64,000 nt of DNA from Orientallactaga sibirica (GCA_036365145.1 JAEOAD010000052.1:12709501-12773500), one strand, 5' to 3'; counted from the stretch's first letter, positions 1-11,572 are shown. Notes: generated from the sequence alone by a model not told the origin. Translations and numbers: made by a program.

Positions 1-149
1 TGCCAGGACCTTCTGCCCCTGAAAATTAACTCCAGATGCATGTGCCACTTTGTGCATCTGGCTTTATGTGGGTACTAGGGAATTGAATCTAGGCCTTCAG
101 GTTTTGCAAGCAAGTACCTTCAACCACTGAACCATCATCTCTCTAGACC
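1..149 (-). mobile_element. tRNA-derived B2-like SINE, cut by window edge
   Basis: Read on the minus strand this is the 5' part of the window's commonest SINE. It has the tRNA-like head, a B-box-like block and the segment 'aagccagatgcacaaagtgg' in diverged form. The pyrimidine-rich 3' part lies outside the window. No coding content. Confidence 0.8.
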
Positions 150-256
150 CTATTCTCATTCTATAGATTAGTATAATAAGTCACAGAGCTGTCAAGTGGC
201 TGCCAAAGATCACACAGACCAGGATATTGTCCAATCAAAGTCAGGTTTTTAAAATT
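150..256 (-). mobile_element. possible MIR fossil
   Basis: A short stretch resembles the reverse complement of the MIR core: a 'cattctatagatta' block, then 'tcacagagct' and 'agatcacacag', in the order expected of MIR. It is strongly decayed and could be chance. Confidence 0.35.
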
Positions 257-468
257 ATTATTAAGTAGAAACTTTGTATGGACACATCATGTGTTGGTAC
301 CACCATTTCCCTCCTCCCTGCCCCCACTCCATTGAAGGCCCTCCTTAGTGGGATTGCTGGCATTCACCATGGGGTTGTGGGTTATGAGCTGTGAGAGCTG
401 CAGTCAGTCATTGTGGGGAGGGCTATGTCTCTGGATATTTCTTCCCTTACATTCTTTTTTTTTTTTTT

Positions 469-500
<32 letters not shown>

Positions 501-860
501 TTGGTGTGCCAGGGCCTCAGCCACTGCAGTTGAACTCCAGACACTTGTGCCACCTAGTGGGCATGTGCCACCTTGCGCTTGCCTCACCTGTGTGCATCTG
601 GCTTATGTGGGATCTGGAGAGTCAAAGATGGGTCCTTAGGCTTCGCAGACAAGCGCCTTAACTGCTAAGCCATCTCTCTAGCCCCCTTCTCTTACATTCT
701 TTCTGCCCCCTCTTCCACAGACTTCCATGAACCTTGGTATGCTTTAACCCTACTTTAGTGTTGGGCTCTCAACAGCTTCTGGATTTCTGCTTTGGTACAT
801 TTTGAGTATCCTCAAATGCACCACCCTGGCTCAGGTTGTCCAGCTCACTGTGGAAGCAGC
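257..860 (-). mobile_element. L1-like 3'-UTR remnant (antisense), split by a SINE
   Basis: The two halves (257-450 and 690-860) share ordered landmarks with 14085-14450: 'gaaggccctcct', 'caccatggggt', 'ccccctcttc' and 'cttggt'. That shows two copies of one dispersed repeat. From memory the pattern resembles rodent L1 3'-UTR sequence read in antisense. The class is inferred and the boundaries are soft. Confidence 0.4.
455..686 (-). mobile_element. tRNA-derived SINE, long subfamily
   Basis: In minus orientation the element starts at the right with 'ggctagagagatggcttagc' and ends at the left in an (AG)n run and poly(T). It carries the extra internal segment of roughly 35 bp found in the long subfamily. 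It is inserted in an L1-like remnant. Confidence 0.85.
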
Positions 861-2849
861 ACTCCTGCTCCTGTGACCAGTCCTCTGCCAAAGTCTCAGT
901 TTTTATCCTGATATTCAGGTCTCTGTTGCACGGCTCTCCTTACCAGTGGGCGTGGTGTCTACAGCCACAACTCCCCAGAGCAGTGTCCCCCCACTCAATG
1001 GATCGCCTGCCTGGAGACTTCCATCACAGAAGTGGCAGTGAGTTCTGGTAAGAAGACAGGGGGACCCGGGCACAGCGAGAGAGGGTGATTTGGGTCCTCG
1101 CTCCTTCCTGCCCCCCCCCTTCCTGCTTCAACCACTGTCACAGGACTGAGCTACTGAGATAAGATTATGATAGGAAATGATCTTCCAGAAAGTGATGGCT
1201 CCTTGTCTGAGCCTGTTTCCCCCACATGTAAATCCCCAGGGGCCTAAGGACGAACTGGAGGAGGGGTACCTAGTTCCTTTCTGAGTCCAGAGAGTCTCTG
1301 AAGCTACAACTCACATGAGTATGCTTTCACCTAGTTTGTATCCTTCCATTTACTTTTCTTTTTGGGTTGAATCCGATTGAAAGAATAAAATATGCATGGT
1401 TGAAACATTGAAGAATTCACAAGTAGCCAAAGGGAGAAAGAATGCCTTACCTTCTCCCTCCCCTTCTGAACTATGCTCCTTGAAGACAAGCACATGCACG
1501 TGGCTCTCTCTGGCACACCTGGAGTTCATTTTCACACCTCTAAATAACATGTACCTTACTGCTTCCTGATTGATGAGGAATAGACATCACCCACTGACTC
1601 CTGACCTGAAAGATGAGGGTACAGATCACCTAGTATGGTCTCGGGTGAGAGCCTTTGCTCCAGGTCTGGAACCTCAGCTAAATCCCCAACCACAAGGTGC
1701 TTCCGGGTGAGGAAATGGACCAGGATGGCAACTCAGCACACGGTGGCTTTATTCATGTTTATCACGCCGAAGTTAGATTGCAGAGGGGCGCTGGCGCTGG
1801 CTCATGATTTTCTTCAAGGAGGGGCCTTCTACTCTTGGGAACAGTGGCTGGGGTTTCAAAGAGGTTAATCAAGAGCGAGTGAGGTGATTGTCTTCGATGA
1901 GCACACAGTTTACTGCTCCCAAGAGGGCCTTGTGGCACTGGGGAGCCAAGAAATAGGAGTTCTTTTACTATAATTGATGTCGCTATTGTTCCAGGCAGAG
2001 GCAAACAGCAAGGTCACTTGATACAGATCGAGCAGAGTGCCCGGAAGTCCTGTAGCCATATCTGTCCAGTAACTGGGAAGGAAAAAAAAAATGGAAGTGA
2101 CTTGTATTGTCACACCTTGCTGAGGGCCAGGGTGGCATTATTTGGAGTCGCTGAGGGCACAGGCAGTGGTGGGGGGCTGGGAGCCGGTGGCTGCTTCCTG
2201 GCAAGACTGCACCGAGGGAGCTCTATGGGGTGGGCAAGCCTCAGAGGGGAAGCCTGGCGGGGCTCATCCTTCTTGGTACTGTGTGAGCCTGATTCACAGA
2301 GGGCACCCTCATGGACTCGTGGTCACCTGCACCAGCTTCTGCTCTGGCAAGCGTCCCCTTCTTTCTGTCTTTGAAGAAAGAAGGAGTCTGATTAATAGCT
2401 GATGTCAAGTTACTTACCTGTACCAACTTCTCCTGGTACGCTCCAGGACCCCTTCACTGCCATTAATTACCACCTGGAGTCATTCCCCACACAAGGATGT
2501 GACAGCATGGTGTGCCTCAGTGCAGGAACAATGTGGAGAAAGTCACGCTCCCCCAAACTGTCCTGCCTCTTCTCACTTCATCCAGCCTCCACACAGGGCG
2601 GAGTGGCTGGGCACAGTAACAAGAGAACTGCACAGCTGGAGAAGCAGAGGTGAACTGAGGCTTGCTGTCACTGGTTCTGTAACCTGCGATGGGGGTGGGG
2701 AAGCCACCAGGTGATCAGATTCCTCACAAAGTATAGCCTCCTGGCTATACTCTGATCCTGATAAGGCATCAGGATGCTTCTTCATCTCCTCTGAGAGACT
2801 CCTTCAATTAGCTCATGTGAAAACCCTCTACTTAAAAAAAAAAAAAAAC
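861..2849. other. unique non-coding sequence
   Basis: I see no recognisable repeat or gene here apart from short homopolymers. Open frames are under about 120 codons, overlap on both strands and show no domain. The DNA is moderately GC-rich but CpG-poor. Confidence 0.5.
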
Positions 2850-3110
2850 TTGGGCTGGAGAGATGGCTTAGTGGTTAAGGCTCCTGCCTCCTAAGTCTAA
2901 GAACGCTGGTTCCAATCTCCAGCGGTTCCAATCTCCAGGTCCCACAGTTAGCCAGATGCAAAGTGACGCAAGGGTGCAATGCCGCACTTGCCCACAAGGG
3001 GGGGCACACGCATCTGGTTTTCGTTTGCAGCAGCTGAGAGGCTGTGGGCGCACCCATCTCTATCTGTCTTCCTCTCCCTCTCTCTCTCTCTCTGTGTCTC
3101 TCTCCAAAAA

Positions 3111-3153
<43 letters not shown>

Positions 3154-3160
3154 AAATAAA
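2850..3160 (+). mobile_element. tRNA-derived SINE, long subfamily with doubled B box
   Basis: The element starts 'gggctggagagatggcttag' and ends in a CT-rich stretch plus an (AATA)n tail of about 45 bp. The B-box-like motif GGTTCCAATCTCC occurs twice, at 2908-2920 and 2924-2936 (16-bp period). The internal extension with 'gtgacgcaagggtgcaatg' marks the long subfamily. The copy at 29299-29560 shares the B-box duplication. Confidence 0.9.
3108..3154. repeat. (AATA)n microsatellite, SINE tail
   Basis: This is an uninterrupted tetranucleotide run forming the A-rich 3' tail of the SINE that precedes it. Confidence 0.95.
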
Positions 3161-3363
3161 ACTCACACTCCTCATCCCGGGGCAGTCTGATCTCAGCATC
3201 TAGTTTTCTCATTATTCCTTGTCAGAGATTCCATCCCTAACAGAATAAGTAGAGGGCAGTGGTCAGGGAGTTTTGAGGGATCATAAAGGACGGCATCAGG
3301 CATTCCAAGATTTGATGTTACTGGAAATCCTTCTGTCAGTGTGAGACCCCCTTCTTTATTCCT

Positions 3364-3423
<60 letters not shown>

Positions 3424-3744
3424 CGTGCAGCCATCACTGTAACACACAGTAGTAGAAAGTACATAATCCCAGTTGTTCTTTACTAGATGTCTCTCAGGCC
3501 TATTGTTCTAAAAAGCAGGATGCTCAAAGACTTCAGACATTAAGTAATGTTACTTTCCTTTGCTTTTGGCCCCACAGATTCTCACAGAGTCTTTTCTTTC
3601 TCAGTCTAGAGCAAGTCTTCAGAAGTGATGTGAGGGTGAGGGCAGTTCCAAGCTATAATTGTGAGCTCACTGGTTATCCCGGGATTCCTATGAAGACAGG
3701 TTTATTAATCCCACTTTATTTTGTTTTTTAAATATGGTATTGGA
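3161..3744. other. unique sequence around a (CA)n run
   Basis: Apart from the dinucleotide run near its middle, no repeat or gene is recognised. The short open frame crossing the CA run is low-complexity translation. Confidence 0.5.
3364..3421. repeat. (CA)n microsatellite
   Basis: About 29 uninterrupted CA dinucleotides. The run is probably length-polymorphic and could adopt Z-DNA. Confidence 0.97.
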
Positions 3745-3978
3745 GTTGAGCTTCTATTTTATTAGAGAGAGAAGGATAGAGAGAAGGAGAGGTGTAGAAA
3801 AAGAGAGAGAGGGAGAGAGATTGAGAGAGAGAACATCAGGGCCTCTAGCCAGTGCAAACGAACTCCAGACGCATGTACCACCTTGTGCATCTGGCTGATG
3901 TGGGTCCTGGGGAATCAAACCTGAGTCTTTAGGCTTAGCAGGCAAACACCTTAACTGCTCAGCCATCTCTCCAGCCTC
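3745..3978 (-). mobile_element. tRNA-derived B2-like SINE
   Basis: This minus-strand copy ends at the right with the antisense head 'agccatctctccagcct' and at the left with a GA-rich antisense tail. The B-box region reads 'ggtttgattcc' on the minus strand. Confidence 0.9.
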
Positions 3979-4297
3979 AATCCTCTTTTTCAGAACAGGA
4001 TAGATCTCAAAATATGTTTTGGTGTCTGAGGTCAGGTGTGGCTGAGCCAGGACTGTATCCTGGATCTCGAGGCCAGGCTTAGAGCTCGTTCTGTCACGGG
4101 GTCATGGCAGAGAACATTACTGAATACACAACTTGGACAGATTTCTATGCTGGTGAAGAAGCTGCTGCGAGGATGGACTCTAAGACAGGGGCATCAGGGC
4201 CCCAAATAGATCATGCTGTCACTCTGCAATTTTCCAAGGGAATCTAAAAAAGAAGGATCCTGTCCAAAATCTCAGAAGTCTTGTTTTTGCCCTTTTG
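3979..4297. other. unique non-coding sequence
   Basis: No open frame of note and no recognised repeat. Confidence 0.5.
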
Positions 4298-4377
4298 ACA
4301 CAAGTATCTGGAGTTCAATTGCAGTGGATAAGGCCCTGGTGTGCCAATTCTTTCTCATAAAAATTTTTTAAAAAGGG
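4298..4377 (+). mobile_element. 3' fragment of a tRNA-derived SINE
   Basis: Only the 3' third is present, from 'tatctggagttcaattgcag' to 'tgccaattctttctca', followed by an A/T tail. The tRNA-like head is missing, so this is a 5'-truncated or deleted copy. Confidence 0.65.
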
Positions 4378-4381
4378 AAAA

Positions 4382-4611
4382 TGGGCTAGAGGGGTGGCTT
4401 AGCAGTTAAGGCTCTTGCCTTCAAAGCCAAAGGACCCAAGCTCAATTTCCCAGGACCCATGTAAGCCAGATTCACAAGGTGGCACAGGCATCTGGAGTTC
4501 ATTTGCACTGGCCAGAGGCCCAGAAATACCCATTCTTTCTCTCTATACATCTACCTCTTTCTCTTTCTCTATCTCAAATATATAAATAGAAATAAAATAT
4601 TAAAAAAGGGG
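4382..4611 (+). mobile_element. tRNA-derived B2-like SINE
   Basis: A complete plus-strand copy from 'gggctagaggggtggcttag' to an A-rich tail. The flanks carry approximate duplications (aaaaagggaaaat / aaaaaaggggaaat) that fit a decayed target-site duplication. Confidence 0.88.
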
Positions 4612-5469
4612 AAATTAGCAGAGCTTGAGCATTCAGTGTGTTCTGCTTCCCAACCGTGGATGTCATGTGACAAGCAGCCACTCCTGCCGCCATGCTGTCC
4701 CACTGCAATAGACTGTGCCTCCTTGAACTGAGCCAAAATGAACCGAAATGAACCTTCTTCCATGAAGTGGCTTCTTTCAGGTGTTTCATCATTGACACAC
4801 GTACTGACTCGGAAATGTCCTTAGCAGAGGCTCACGTCTGGGCAGCTGTCCCAGGTCAGTGAGTTAGCCTGCATCTTCAGTGAAGAAGTGTTTGGTTTCC
4901 CAGTGGTACAAAATGACCAGCAATTATCAAGAACAAAGAACCAAGGTCAAATCTTCAGACGAGACACTTTGACATGCCAAAGGATGTATAGCTGGATCAA
5001 GGAAAAGCTAGAGGATGCAGGAAGTCAGGCACATGCGTGAAGTGGGGCCCATTAGCAAGACAGATAGAAATTTTAAAAGGTCAGAAATTTGGTTTGTACA
5101 AATAGAAAATTATCTTTGAGGATGATTGCTGGGGACTTAAACTGAGTTGACTGAACAGACTCATGTTGAGAGAGTGCTGGAGGAAGAGAATTCCAGTGAC
5201 CACTGTGCTGTGACTTGACTAGTGACCAGACACAATGTGGCACTTGTCTGGGCACAGGGACGCTGGACGCAGCATCAGCTTTCTGAGGGAAACTGTAACG
5301 AGTTGAGCAATGCTTTTATTTCGGGCTCACCTCTTGGGTTTTTCAGCCATCATTCCTTATCTAAAAGCATTTTCAGAAAACATGGGCATAATATCTATCT
5401 TGCAGGTTGTTTTCCAAAACCAATTATGTTTATGAAAACACATGGTGACTTGGAAATCCCTCAGTTCAG
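4612..5469. other. unique non-coding sequence
   Basis: No recognised repeat, domain or strong regulatory motif. Confidence 0.5.
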
Positions 5470-5650
5470 GGGCTGGAGGGAATGCTCAGCAGTTAAAGTC
5501 ACTTGCTTACAAAGCTTACCAGCCCAGGTTCAATTCCCCAGTGCCCAAGTAAAACCAGATGCACAAAATAACACATGCATCTGCAATTCACTTACAGCCT
5601 GGCACACCCATATTCTCTCTCTCTTTCACATACATACACATTTTTAAAAA
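5470..5650 (+). mobile_element. tRNA-derived B2-like SINE, diverged
   Basis: The plus-strand copy has a recognisable head ('ggctggagggaatgctcagc'), B box ('ggttcaattcc') and CT-rich 3' part, with many substitutions. Confidence 0.8.
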
Positions 5651-5732
5651 TCCCCCAGTTCAGGTTATGTGTTTTAGGGGTGATGATAAGGAAAAGGAGT
5701 AAGGGGGTGATGTCTTAGCCAGAACTGTGTAT

Positions 5733-5815
5733 TTGGAATGAATGTAGTTCAGTGGCAGAGTGCTTGCCTAGCATGCACGAGGCCCTGAGTTTGATCCTAA
5801 TGTCACAAGTAAGCA
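5733..5815 (+). mobile_element. ID SINE, diverged
   Basis: The stretch matches the ID (BC1-type) head: 'tagttcagtggcagagtgct', 'tgcctagcatgcacgaggcc' and 'ctgagtttgatcc', followed by an A-rich end. ID elements derive from an alanine-tRNA-like BC1 RNA in rodents. Confidence 0.75.
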
Positions 5816-5844
5816 AATCCCACAAACCTCTTTGTCTGGTATTA

Positions 5845-6035
5845 GGCAATGTGGGTTCTAAGTCCTACTCAGCTGTCTGTGGACAGATCACTTGAGACCT
5901 GGAGTCTCATTTTCCTCATCTGTAAATTGGGAACTACAAAGCTCATGTTACAGGTGTGTGTGACTGAAAGTCAAAGTGAAGAATGCCTGGGGATTGTCTG
6001 CCACTGCTAATGCTCTGGAAGTGTGAGGAATTATA
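5845..6035 (+). mobile_element. MIR fossil
   Basis: The MIR core is visible: 'cattttcctcatctgtaaat' followed by a diverged tail with 'atgcctggggattg'. MIRs are ancient mammalian tRNA-derived SINEs. Confidence 0.6.
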
Positions 6036-7136
6036 AAAGGACTTGTTAATTGCTTGGGCCTCCAGCCTATGGGACTGAAATTCAGCTGCCTCTATGATAG
6101 CTGTGTGGGAATACATGAATAATTACCCCCAAGTCTACTTTTTCTCCTTTGCCACCTATTTTCAATAAATATTTAATTTATGCTTGAAATCTGGAAAACT
6201 CTGAAAGCCGTTCATCCAAATAAACAGTCAGGGCTCTACAAAGCAGCACACTTCCCAGTCCTGGCCTCTCCTTGCTCTGTGATCCTTGTCGTGCCCACGT
6301 GCTGAAAGTTCTGGTCCCCCGCTGCTAGCGTTGTCTACAAGGACCGTCACCAGTCAATCAGCAGGCTGTGTTGATGGCCATTATTCTTAGGGCGGTTTGT
6401 AGGATCTATGAAGGGAGGGCATGCTGAATTGCTGACAATCTACTCAGGAGATGAGAGGAGTGCCCATGGAAGGCACAGCAAAGAGAGCCTGTGGCTGGCA
6501 GTGCTCATTTCTGACCATGCAGACATAGCTATGTTCTTCTGGCTCAAAACCAAATGAGCAATAATAGAATCTACTGAACCCTCTCGTTTCCTTTTGTTAA
6601 CCTCCCTGCCCTGTTCTTGCCCATGTGGTGTTTGGGTGAGGAATGAGGAACGACCCCAGCCCTGCTCTAGAGACAGGCCTACGACCCAGGCCTTCAACTC
6701 GGAGCCTTGACCACTGTTCTGGGAATGCAAGTCAGTTTGGTCCATGCCCAGAGCTTGTGCTCAAATTTTGAGAAATGTAGTTTCTTGAATCTCAAGACAC
6801 TCAAAAATCTCTTCCTGGTGATGTTTCTGAGCTCCTGGGTCTGAGTGTGTCTGAAGCTGACTTGGACGTCCTGTCACCCCAACCCATGTGTCTCTGTGTC
6901 TCTTTGGTCTACTTGGGGATCTGCACTGTCACCTGATTAGTCACAGCTACGGGCATTCCCTCAGTCTGCGTGCTGCCATTGGTGCCTCCTTGTGTTACAG
7001 CCAGGGCCTATGCAGGGCACTTTGAGGAACAGACTCCTTGTCTGGAGCTGGTAAGCTGGTAGGAGGGACACAGATTATTAAAACACAGAAGAGTAGAATG
7101 AGAGAAATACATACAAGCTATTAAAGAGCATAAAGT
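6036..7136. other. unique non-coding sequence
   Basis: The first 170 bp are AT-rich and repeat-free; the rest is ordinary. The largest open frame (minus strand, about 100 codons near 6440-6745) has no domain. Confidence 0.5.
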
Positions 7137-7340
7137 GGGGCTGGAAAGATGGCTTACTGGTCCAAGCCTAAGGACCCATTTTCGAGTCTCCAGATCCCAT
7201 GTAAACCAGATGCACAAAGTGGCACAAGCACAAGGTCACACACGCACACAAGGTGATGCACATGTCTACAGTTCAACTTCAGTGGCTGGAGGCCCTGACA
7301 TGCCAATTCTCTCTCTTGCATAAAGAAGAACAGAAAAAAG
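7137..7340 (+). mobile_element. tRNA-derived SINE, long subfamily
   Basis: The head 'gggctggaaagatggcttac' is followed by a shortened B-box region and the internal extension ('cacaagcacaaggtcacaca') typical of the long subfamily, then 'agtggctggaggccctgaca'. Confidence 0.85.
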
Positions 7341-7495
7341 AGCACAAAGTGGAACTTCTCTGAGGGGGTCAAGCACGGAGGATACAAGAAATATATGACC
7401 TATTTCACCTCAAAAGATTCATACACAAGAAATACACAAGATAATTTTAAATCATACTTCTTGTATATACTGGTCAGATAAGAAAGAGTAAGGAA

Positions 7496-7730
7496 GGCTG
7501 GAGGGATGGCTTAACGGTTAAGGTGTTTGCCTGCAAAGCCAAAGGACCTAGGTTTGATTCCCCAGGACCCACATAAGCCAGCTGCACAAAGTAGCACATG
7601 CATCTGGAGTTTGTTTGCAGTGGCTGGAGGCCCTGCTGTGCCTATTCTCTCTCTCCCTCTTTCACTCTGCCTCTTTCCCTGTCTCAAATAAATAAACAAA
7701 TAAAAATTTTAAAAAAAGAAAGAAAGAGTT
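7496..7730 (+). mobile_element. tRNA-derived B2-like SINE
   Basis: A complete short-subfamily copy ending in an AAATAAA-rich tail. It is flanked by near-identical 14-mers (agaaagagtaagga / agaaagagttagga), a target-site duplication with one mismatch. Confidence 0.92.
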
Positions 7731-8184
7731 AGGAATTATAATGAAAGAAAACAGAAGCAACAGAAACAAAGGGCTTTGGCTAAGACAAGGAAACGTCACC
7801 TACAGACTCATCTTGGGAGGATAAACCTTCCTGTCTACAGCATAAAAGAGCGCATGGTAGAGCTGTGTGGAGAGACAAGCAAATACCCTCGCGACGAAGC
7901 CAAGGAAAGAGCAGAGCTGACCAGAGATGCAAGGAAGGAGTCGTCGTAGCCTTTCCACCATGGAGAGTTTGCTAAATCAAGGCACAGACGCCATGACTCC
8001 TACTACTGGCCTGCAGGGAAGGGCCGAACAGCCTTGTATCCTCTGAGGAGCCGGTAGGCAGCCAGAGGAGGGCTGAAGTTCCACTCAGCCTAGGTCCCAG
8101 CATCTCTGGCTTCCCTCTGCTCAGCTTAAGGGAGAAGTAAGCCTATTTTTCTGAATGCCTTCCATATGTCATGAATTAGGTTCT

Positions 8185-8220
<36 letters not shown>

Positions 8221-8229
8221 CACCCTAAC
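7731..8229. other. unique sequence plus (CT)n run
   Basis: Unique DNA ending in a CT dinucleotide run at 8191-8216. No gene signal. Confidence 0.5.
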
Positions 8230-8370
8230 TCCATAACATGAACCATTATTCTCACTTTATAAAAGAGGAAACTGAGGCTTAGAGTAATTTTTATTCACCC
8301 AGGGTCCTGCAGTTAATAAAAGGAAATGACAGCGAGTTTGTAACTGTAGGGCTGGCCCACTGAAGGTTTG
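8230..8370 (-). mobile_element. MIR fossil
   Basis: 'attctcactttataaaagag' and 'gaaactgaggcttagag', then a block like 'ccagggtcctgcagttaa', form the antisense MIR core in the correct order. Confidence 0.6.
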
Positions 8371-8589
8371 TTATTTTTTCCCTACTGTTCATTTCGATTT
8401 TATTTTCTGGAGTCAGAGGCTGCCTAGAATAGAAAGGATGTAAGATGAGGTAAGTGAACCCTGGACCTCACACGCAGGAACTACCACATCCATAGAGACA
8501 GAGGGCAGGTGTGGCCCTGGTGCCTTGCTCGACAGTTGGGTGCACAGGTGGGGGTGACAAGTAGGACACGTGTGGCCTATGAACGAAAA

Positions 8590-8747
8590 AGCCGGGCGTG
8601 GTGGCGCACGCCTTTAATCCCAGCACTTGGGAGGCAGAGGTAGGAGGATCACCATGAGTTCAAGGCCACCCTGAGACTACCTAGTGAATTCCAGGACAGC
8701 CTGGGCCAGAGTGAAACCCTACCCCGAACCCCCCCCCCAAAAAAAGT
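8590..8747 (+). mobile_element. B1 SINE
   Basis: A 7SL-derived B1 starting 'gccgggcgtggtggcgcacg' and ending in a C-run/A-rich tail. It still carries several CpGs, which suggests a younger copy. Confidence 0.95.
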
Positions 8748-8835
8748 CCTTTACTCTCAAATGGTGACAGAGTAAGTGACTCGCGTGCAGCAGGGTCCCA
8801 GCTGCCAACATGGAGGTGTGGTTTTCTTTTCTGTC

Positions 8836-8975
8836 TTTTTGAGATAGGCTTTCACCATGCATCTCTCAGGCTGGCCTTGAACCCACTATGTATCCCAGGC
8901 TGACTTTGCACTTGAAATTCTCCTGCCCCAGCTTCCCGAGGCTAGGATTACAGGCCGCTTTGCCCAGCGTGGCTA
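8836..8975 (-). mobile_element. B1 SINE, diverged
   Basis: The antisense B1 order is visible ('gagataggctttcaccatg', 'aggctggccttgaac', 'gaggctaggattacaggc') with many substitutions. Confidence 0.8.
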
Positions 8976-9635
8976 TGTGGTTTTGACATACACACTCCCT
9001 GTCCTGTCTGAGGGCCACACTGCTTCCTTCTTTTTGGTTTGGATGAAGGGAAGAGCAAGAGTCCCTTAAGCTTGATGTCATTTCTCTTTTTTCCCCACGG
9101 GATTGACACACAGTACTGCAGAGCTGGAAACAAGTTTCCTTGCCGCAGGGAAGAGCTGGTGAATTTAGGCAGAAAGGAAAGAGAAAGAAGAAAGAAGACA
9201 TTTAAGCTTTATGAGAAGTGGAGACGCTGAGCTTCTGTTTCTTCCAGGGTAGGTTGTGGGCAGAGTCATCCCAGGGTCCCACAGTCCCACACCCACAGGG
9301 AAGGTCACAGTGAAAGCAAGAATTTCCTCCTTCTCCCTTTCCTGAGAAAGCTAGCTTTTTAAAAGGCAGCTTCAGTTAGGTACTGAGGCTCAAAGAGAGC
9401 CAAGAAATGCCACCCCTTTTGCCACCTCGCCCTGGCACCAGATAGAAGGAACTCTTGGCAGAAATGGAACTTGTGTCTGATCAAGACTTATCAACAAAAA
9501 GATTACTGGGGCTGGAAAGGCCTAAGTGATGTCAGGGGAAGAGATTGAGTAAAGGAAAGGTGGAGGAAAGGCTAATCAAAATCTAAGTAGGTATGAATAA
9601 GTTATATAGAAATCTACTTTTTTGGACAATGGTGC
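8976..9635. other. unique non-coding sequence
   Basis: No repeat family recognised. Short open frames on both strands overlap one another and lack domains. Confidence 0.5.
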
Positions 9636-9639
9636 ACTC

Positions 9640-10800
9640 AGAAGCCATAAATTGTTACTAGAAAATTTTCAGTGCCAGGGATGGGATACCTTCCAGTGAG
9701 TTGTTGGCCAGGGAGGTCCCTGATGCCCCCCAAACATGACAGGCCATTGCTGAGGCTCTTGGTTTCCCACCAGAATAGATGGTAAGACCCTATTGCTGAA
9801 GACTTCACATACTTGGGCTGCAACGTCACTGGGAAATTCTGCTGGAGCTGAGATGAAAACCTTCTCCATGTGGACCAGCTGACAAAAAGCTGGAAAAAGC
9901 TACACTGCATGCAGTTCAATGGCAGAGAGAGAAATCACCAGTGAAGATACTCAACAGTGGACACTGCAAGCATTAAATTTGACCAGCCAGGCCAAATGAG
10001 CCAACAGGAGGCCCACTCCATGGGAGGGAATACATCCCTGATACTGAAAACCTACAACAGGGGTAGTCATGAGCCCTAGGGGTGTAATGCCTGCTGGTGT
10101 CTGACTAAATGTATATACTATGCTCACCAAACTGCCCAGTAAGCACTTCTCTTAATGTTTATACCCATATATTAATGCTACTCTCACTTTTGGTTAGAGA
10201 AGCTTCTATTTTCAGATGGCAGTGACCTCTGGGATGACTCAAAAAGTACCATGGTGCTGAGAAGAAGTGACAGAGGAGTGCTCAGCACTGAGACATCTCA
10301 AACCCACCTTCTAAGGCTCAGGGCCCATTGTGGAAGAGGTGGCAGAAAGAATGTAAGAGCCAAAGGAAGGGTAGGACTCCTTACAATGTGCTCCTCCAGA
10401 CACGAAATGGCCTGCATATCCATGACCTCATAGTGCCTGACACTACCTACACAAGACCCTCATAACAGGAGGAAAAGATGATGACATCAAAAATAAAAGA
10501 GGTCGGGTGTGGTGGTGCACAACTTTAATCCCAGCATTCAGGAGGCAGAGGTAGGAGGCCATCCTGAGACTACATAGTGAATTCCAGGTCAGCCTGGACT
10601 AGAGTGAGACTCTACCTTGAAAAACCAAAACACTGTGTGTGTGTATATATATGCACAGATAGATAGATACAGAGAGAGATTGATTGTTTGAGAGGGGAGG
10701 GGGTAGATGGAGAGTGGATTTGCAAAGGGGGAAGTGGGGGGATAGAGAGGGAATTACCGTTAGTTATTGTCTATAATTATGGAAGTTTTAAATAATAAAA
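9640..10800 (+). mobile_element. L1 3'-end remnant, split by a B1
   Basis: About 1.0 kb recalls rodent L1 3'-terminal sequence from memory: 'gggataccttccagt', 'tgatgcccccca', 'gtaatgcctgctgg', 'tttatacccatatattaat' and 'agaagcttctattttc' in order, then 'gggaattaccgttagttatt' and an A-rich end. No reverse-transcriptase frame remains. Part of it (10200-10490) aligns in order with 24010-24190. The L1 assignment is from memory; the internal similarity is seen directly. Confidence 0.6.
10502..10632 (+). mobile_element. B1 SINE inside an L1 remnant
   Basis: The B1 starts 'ggtcgggtgtggtggtgcac', lacks a stretch between 'gtaggagg' and 'ccatcctgagac', and ends in an A-rich tail followed by (GT/AT)n and GATA runs. 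Confidence 0.9.
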
Positions 10801-11572
10801 AATTAATAAAAGGACTAATCTACAGCACCCCCTGCTGCCCACAGTTCAATGGGTGGACTGACCCTTGTGGGCTGCCCCTCAGGTCCATCCTCCAAACTTA
10901 TGAGCCAGTCCAGTCTTCCCCTTACACACCTGAATGGGATGCTCTAAAGGCTGTGGCCTTCCAGTCCCTCCCTGTCTCTGGACAGGTCTGGGTGTGTGTC
11001 TCTCTTGATTCCCTCCATCTCTGCTTGGATACATGTGAGCGGCTTCCCCTCTCGCCAGCCTGGCTGCAGGGTGGGTGTTGGATGGCTTTTCTGCTTTATA
11101 CCTTGGGGTGACTTCTCACTTTGATTGCATACACGATTTTCCTCAGGCCCCTGAATCTACCCTGAGAGTGCTCTCACCAGCTCTAGACTGACTTCATATG
11201 TAGTTACGCTAAACTCAGGGTAACCATGAGGGTACCCCTCTTCACCACTCACTTCTCTGAATTTCTTGGTCTCTGCTTTGATCCTCTCCTCATCAGGAGC
11301 GCACGTGGTAGCAGCCCCGTGTCTCTTCTTCCTGAGTCTCTACACGCACACCTAAGTTTTATCCACAGGCTTGCAGCTCTACCCCAGTCCCCCCACCCTC
11401 AATTTCTGTTAAGTGAACTTTAGAAACTATACAGTGTTTCCCAAATCCCACAGTTTGTGATTTCTCCCTTAATTAAACCTCACAATTTGTGGTTTCCCCC
11501 CCTAAATAAACTTAATAATTTACAATTTATACTTCTTGAGGCAATCTTTATTTTTTAAAATATTTTAAAAAC
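10801..11572. other. unique non-coding sequence
   Basis: Starts directly after the L1 A-rich tail. The first 600 bp are pyrimidine-rich and unique; the last 120 bp are AT-rich. No domain in the roughly 114-codon frame at 10767-11111. Confidence 0.5.

Noticed and set aside
2850..2940. tRNA genes suggested by A/B boxes in many places
   Set aside because: The boxes are the internal promoters of tRNA-derived SINEs. No intact cloverleaf or anticodon arm was seen.
9640..10800. Possible processed pseudogene
   Set aside because: The ordered similarity to 23900-24490 and the L1-like terminus fit a dispersed repeat better than a gene copy.
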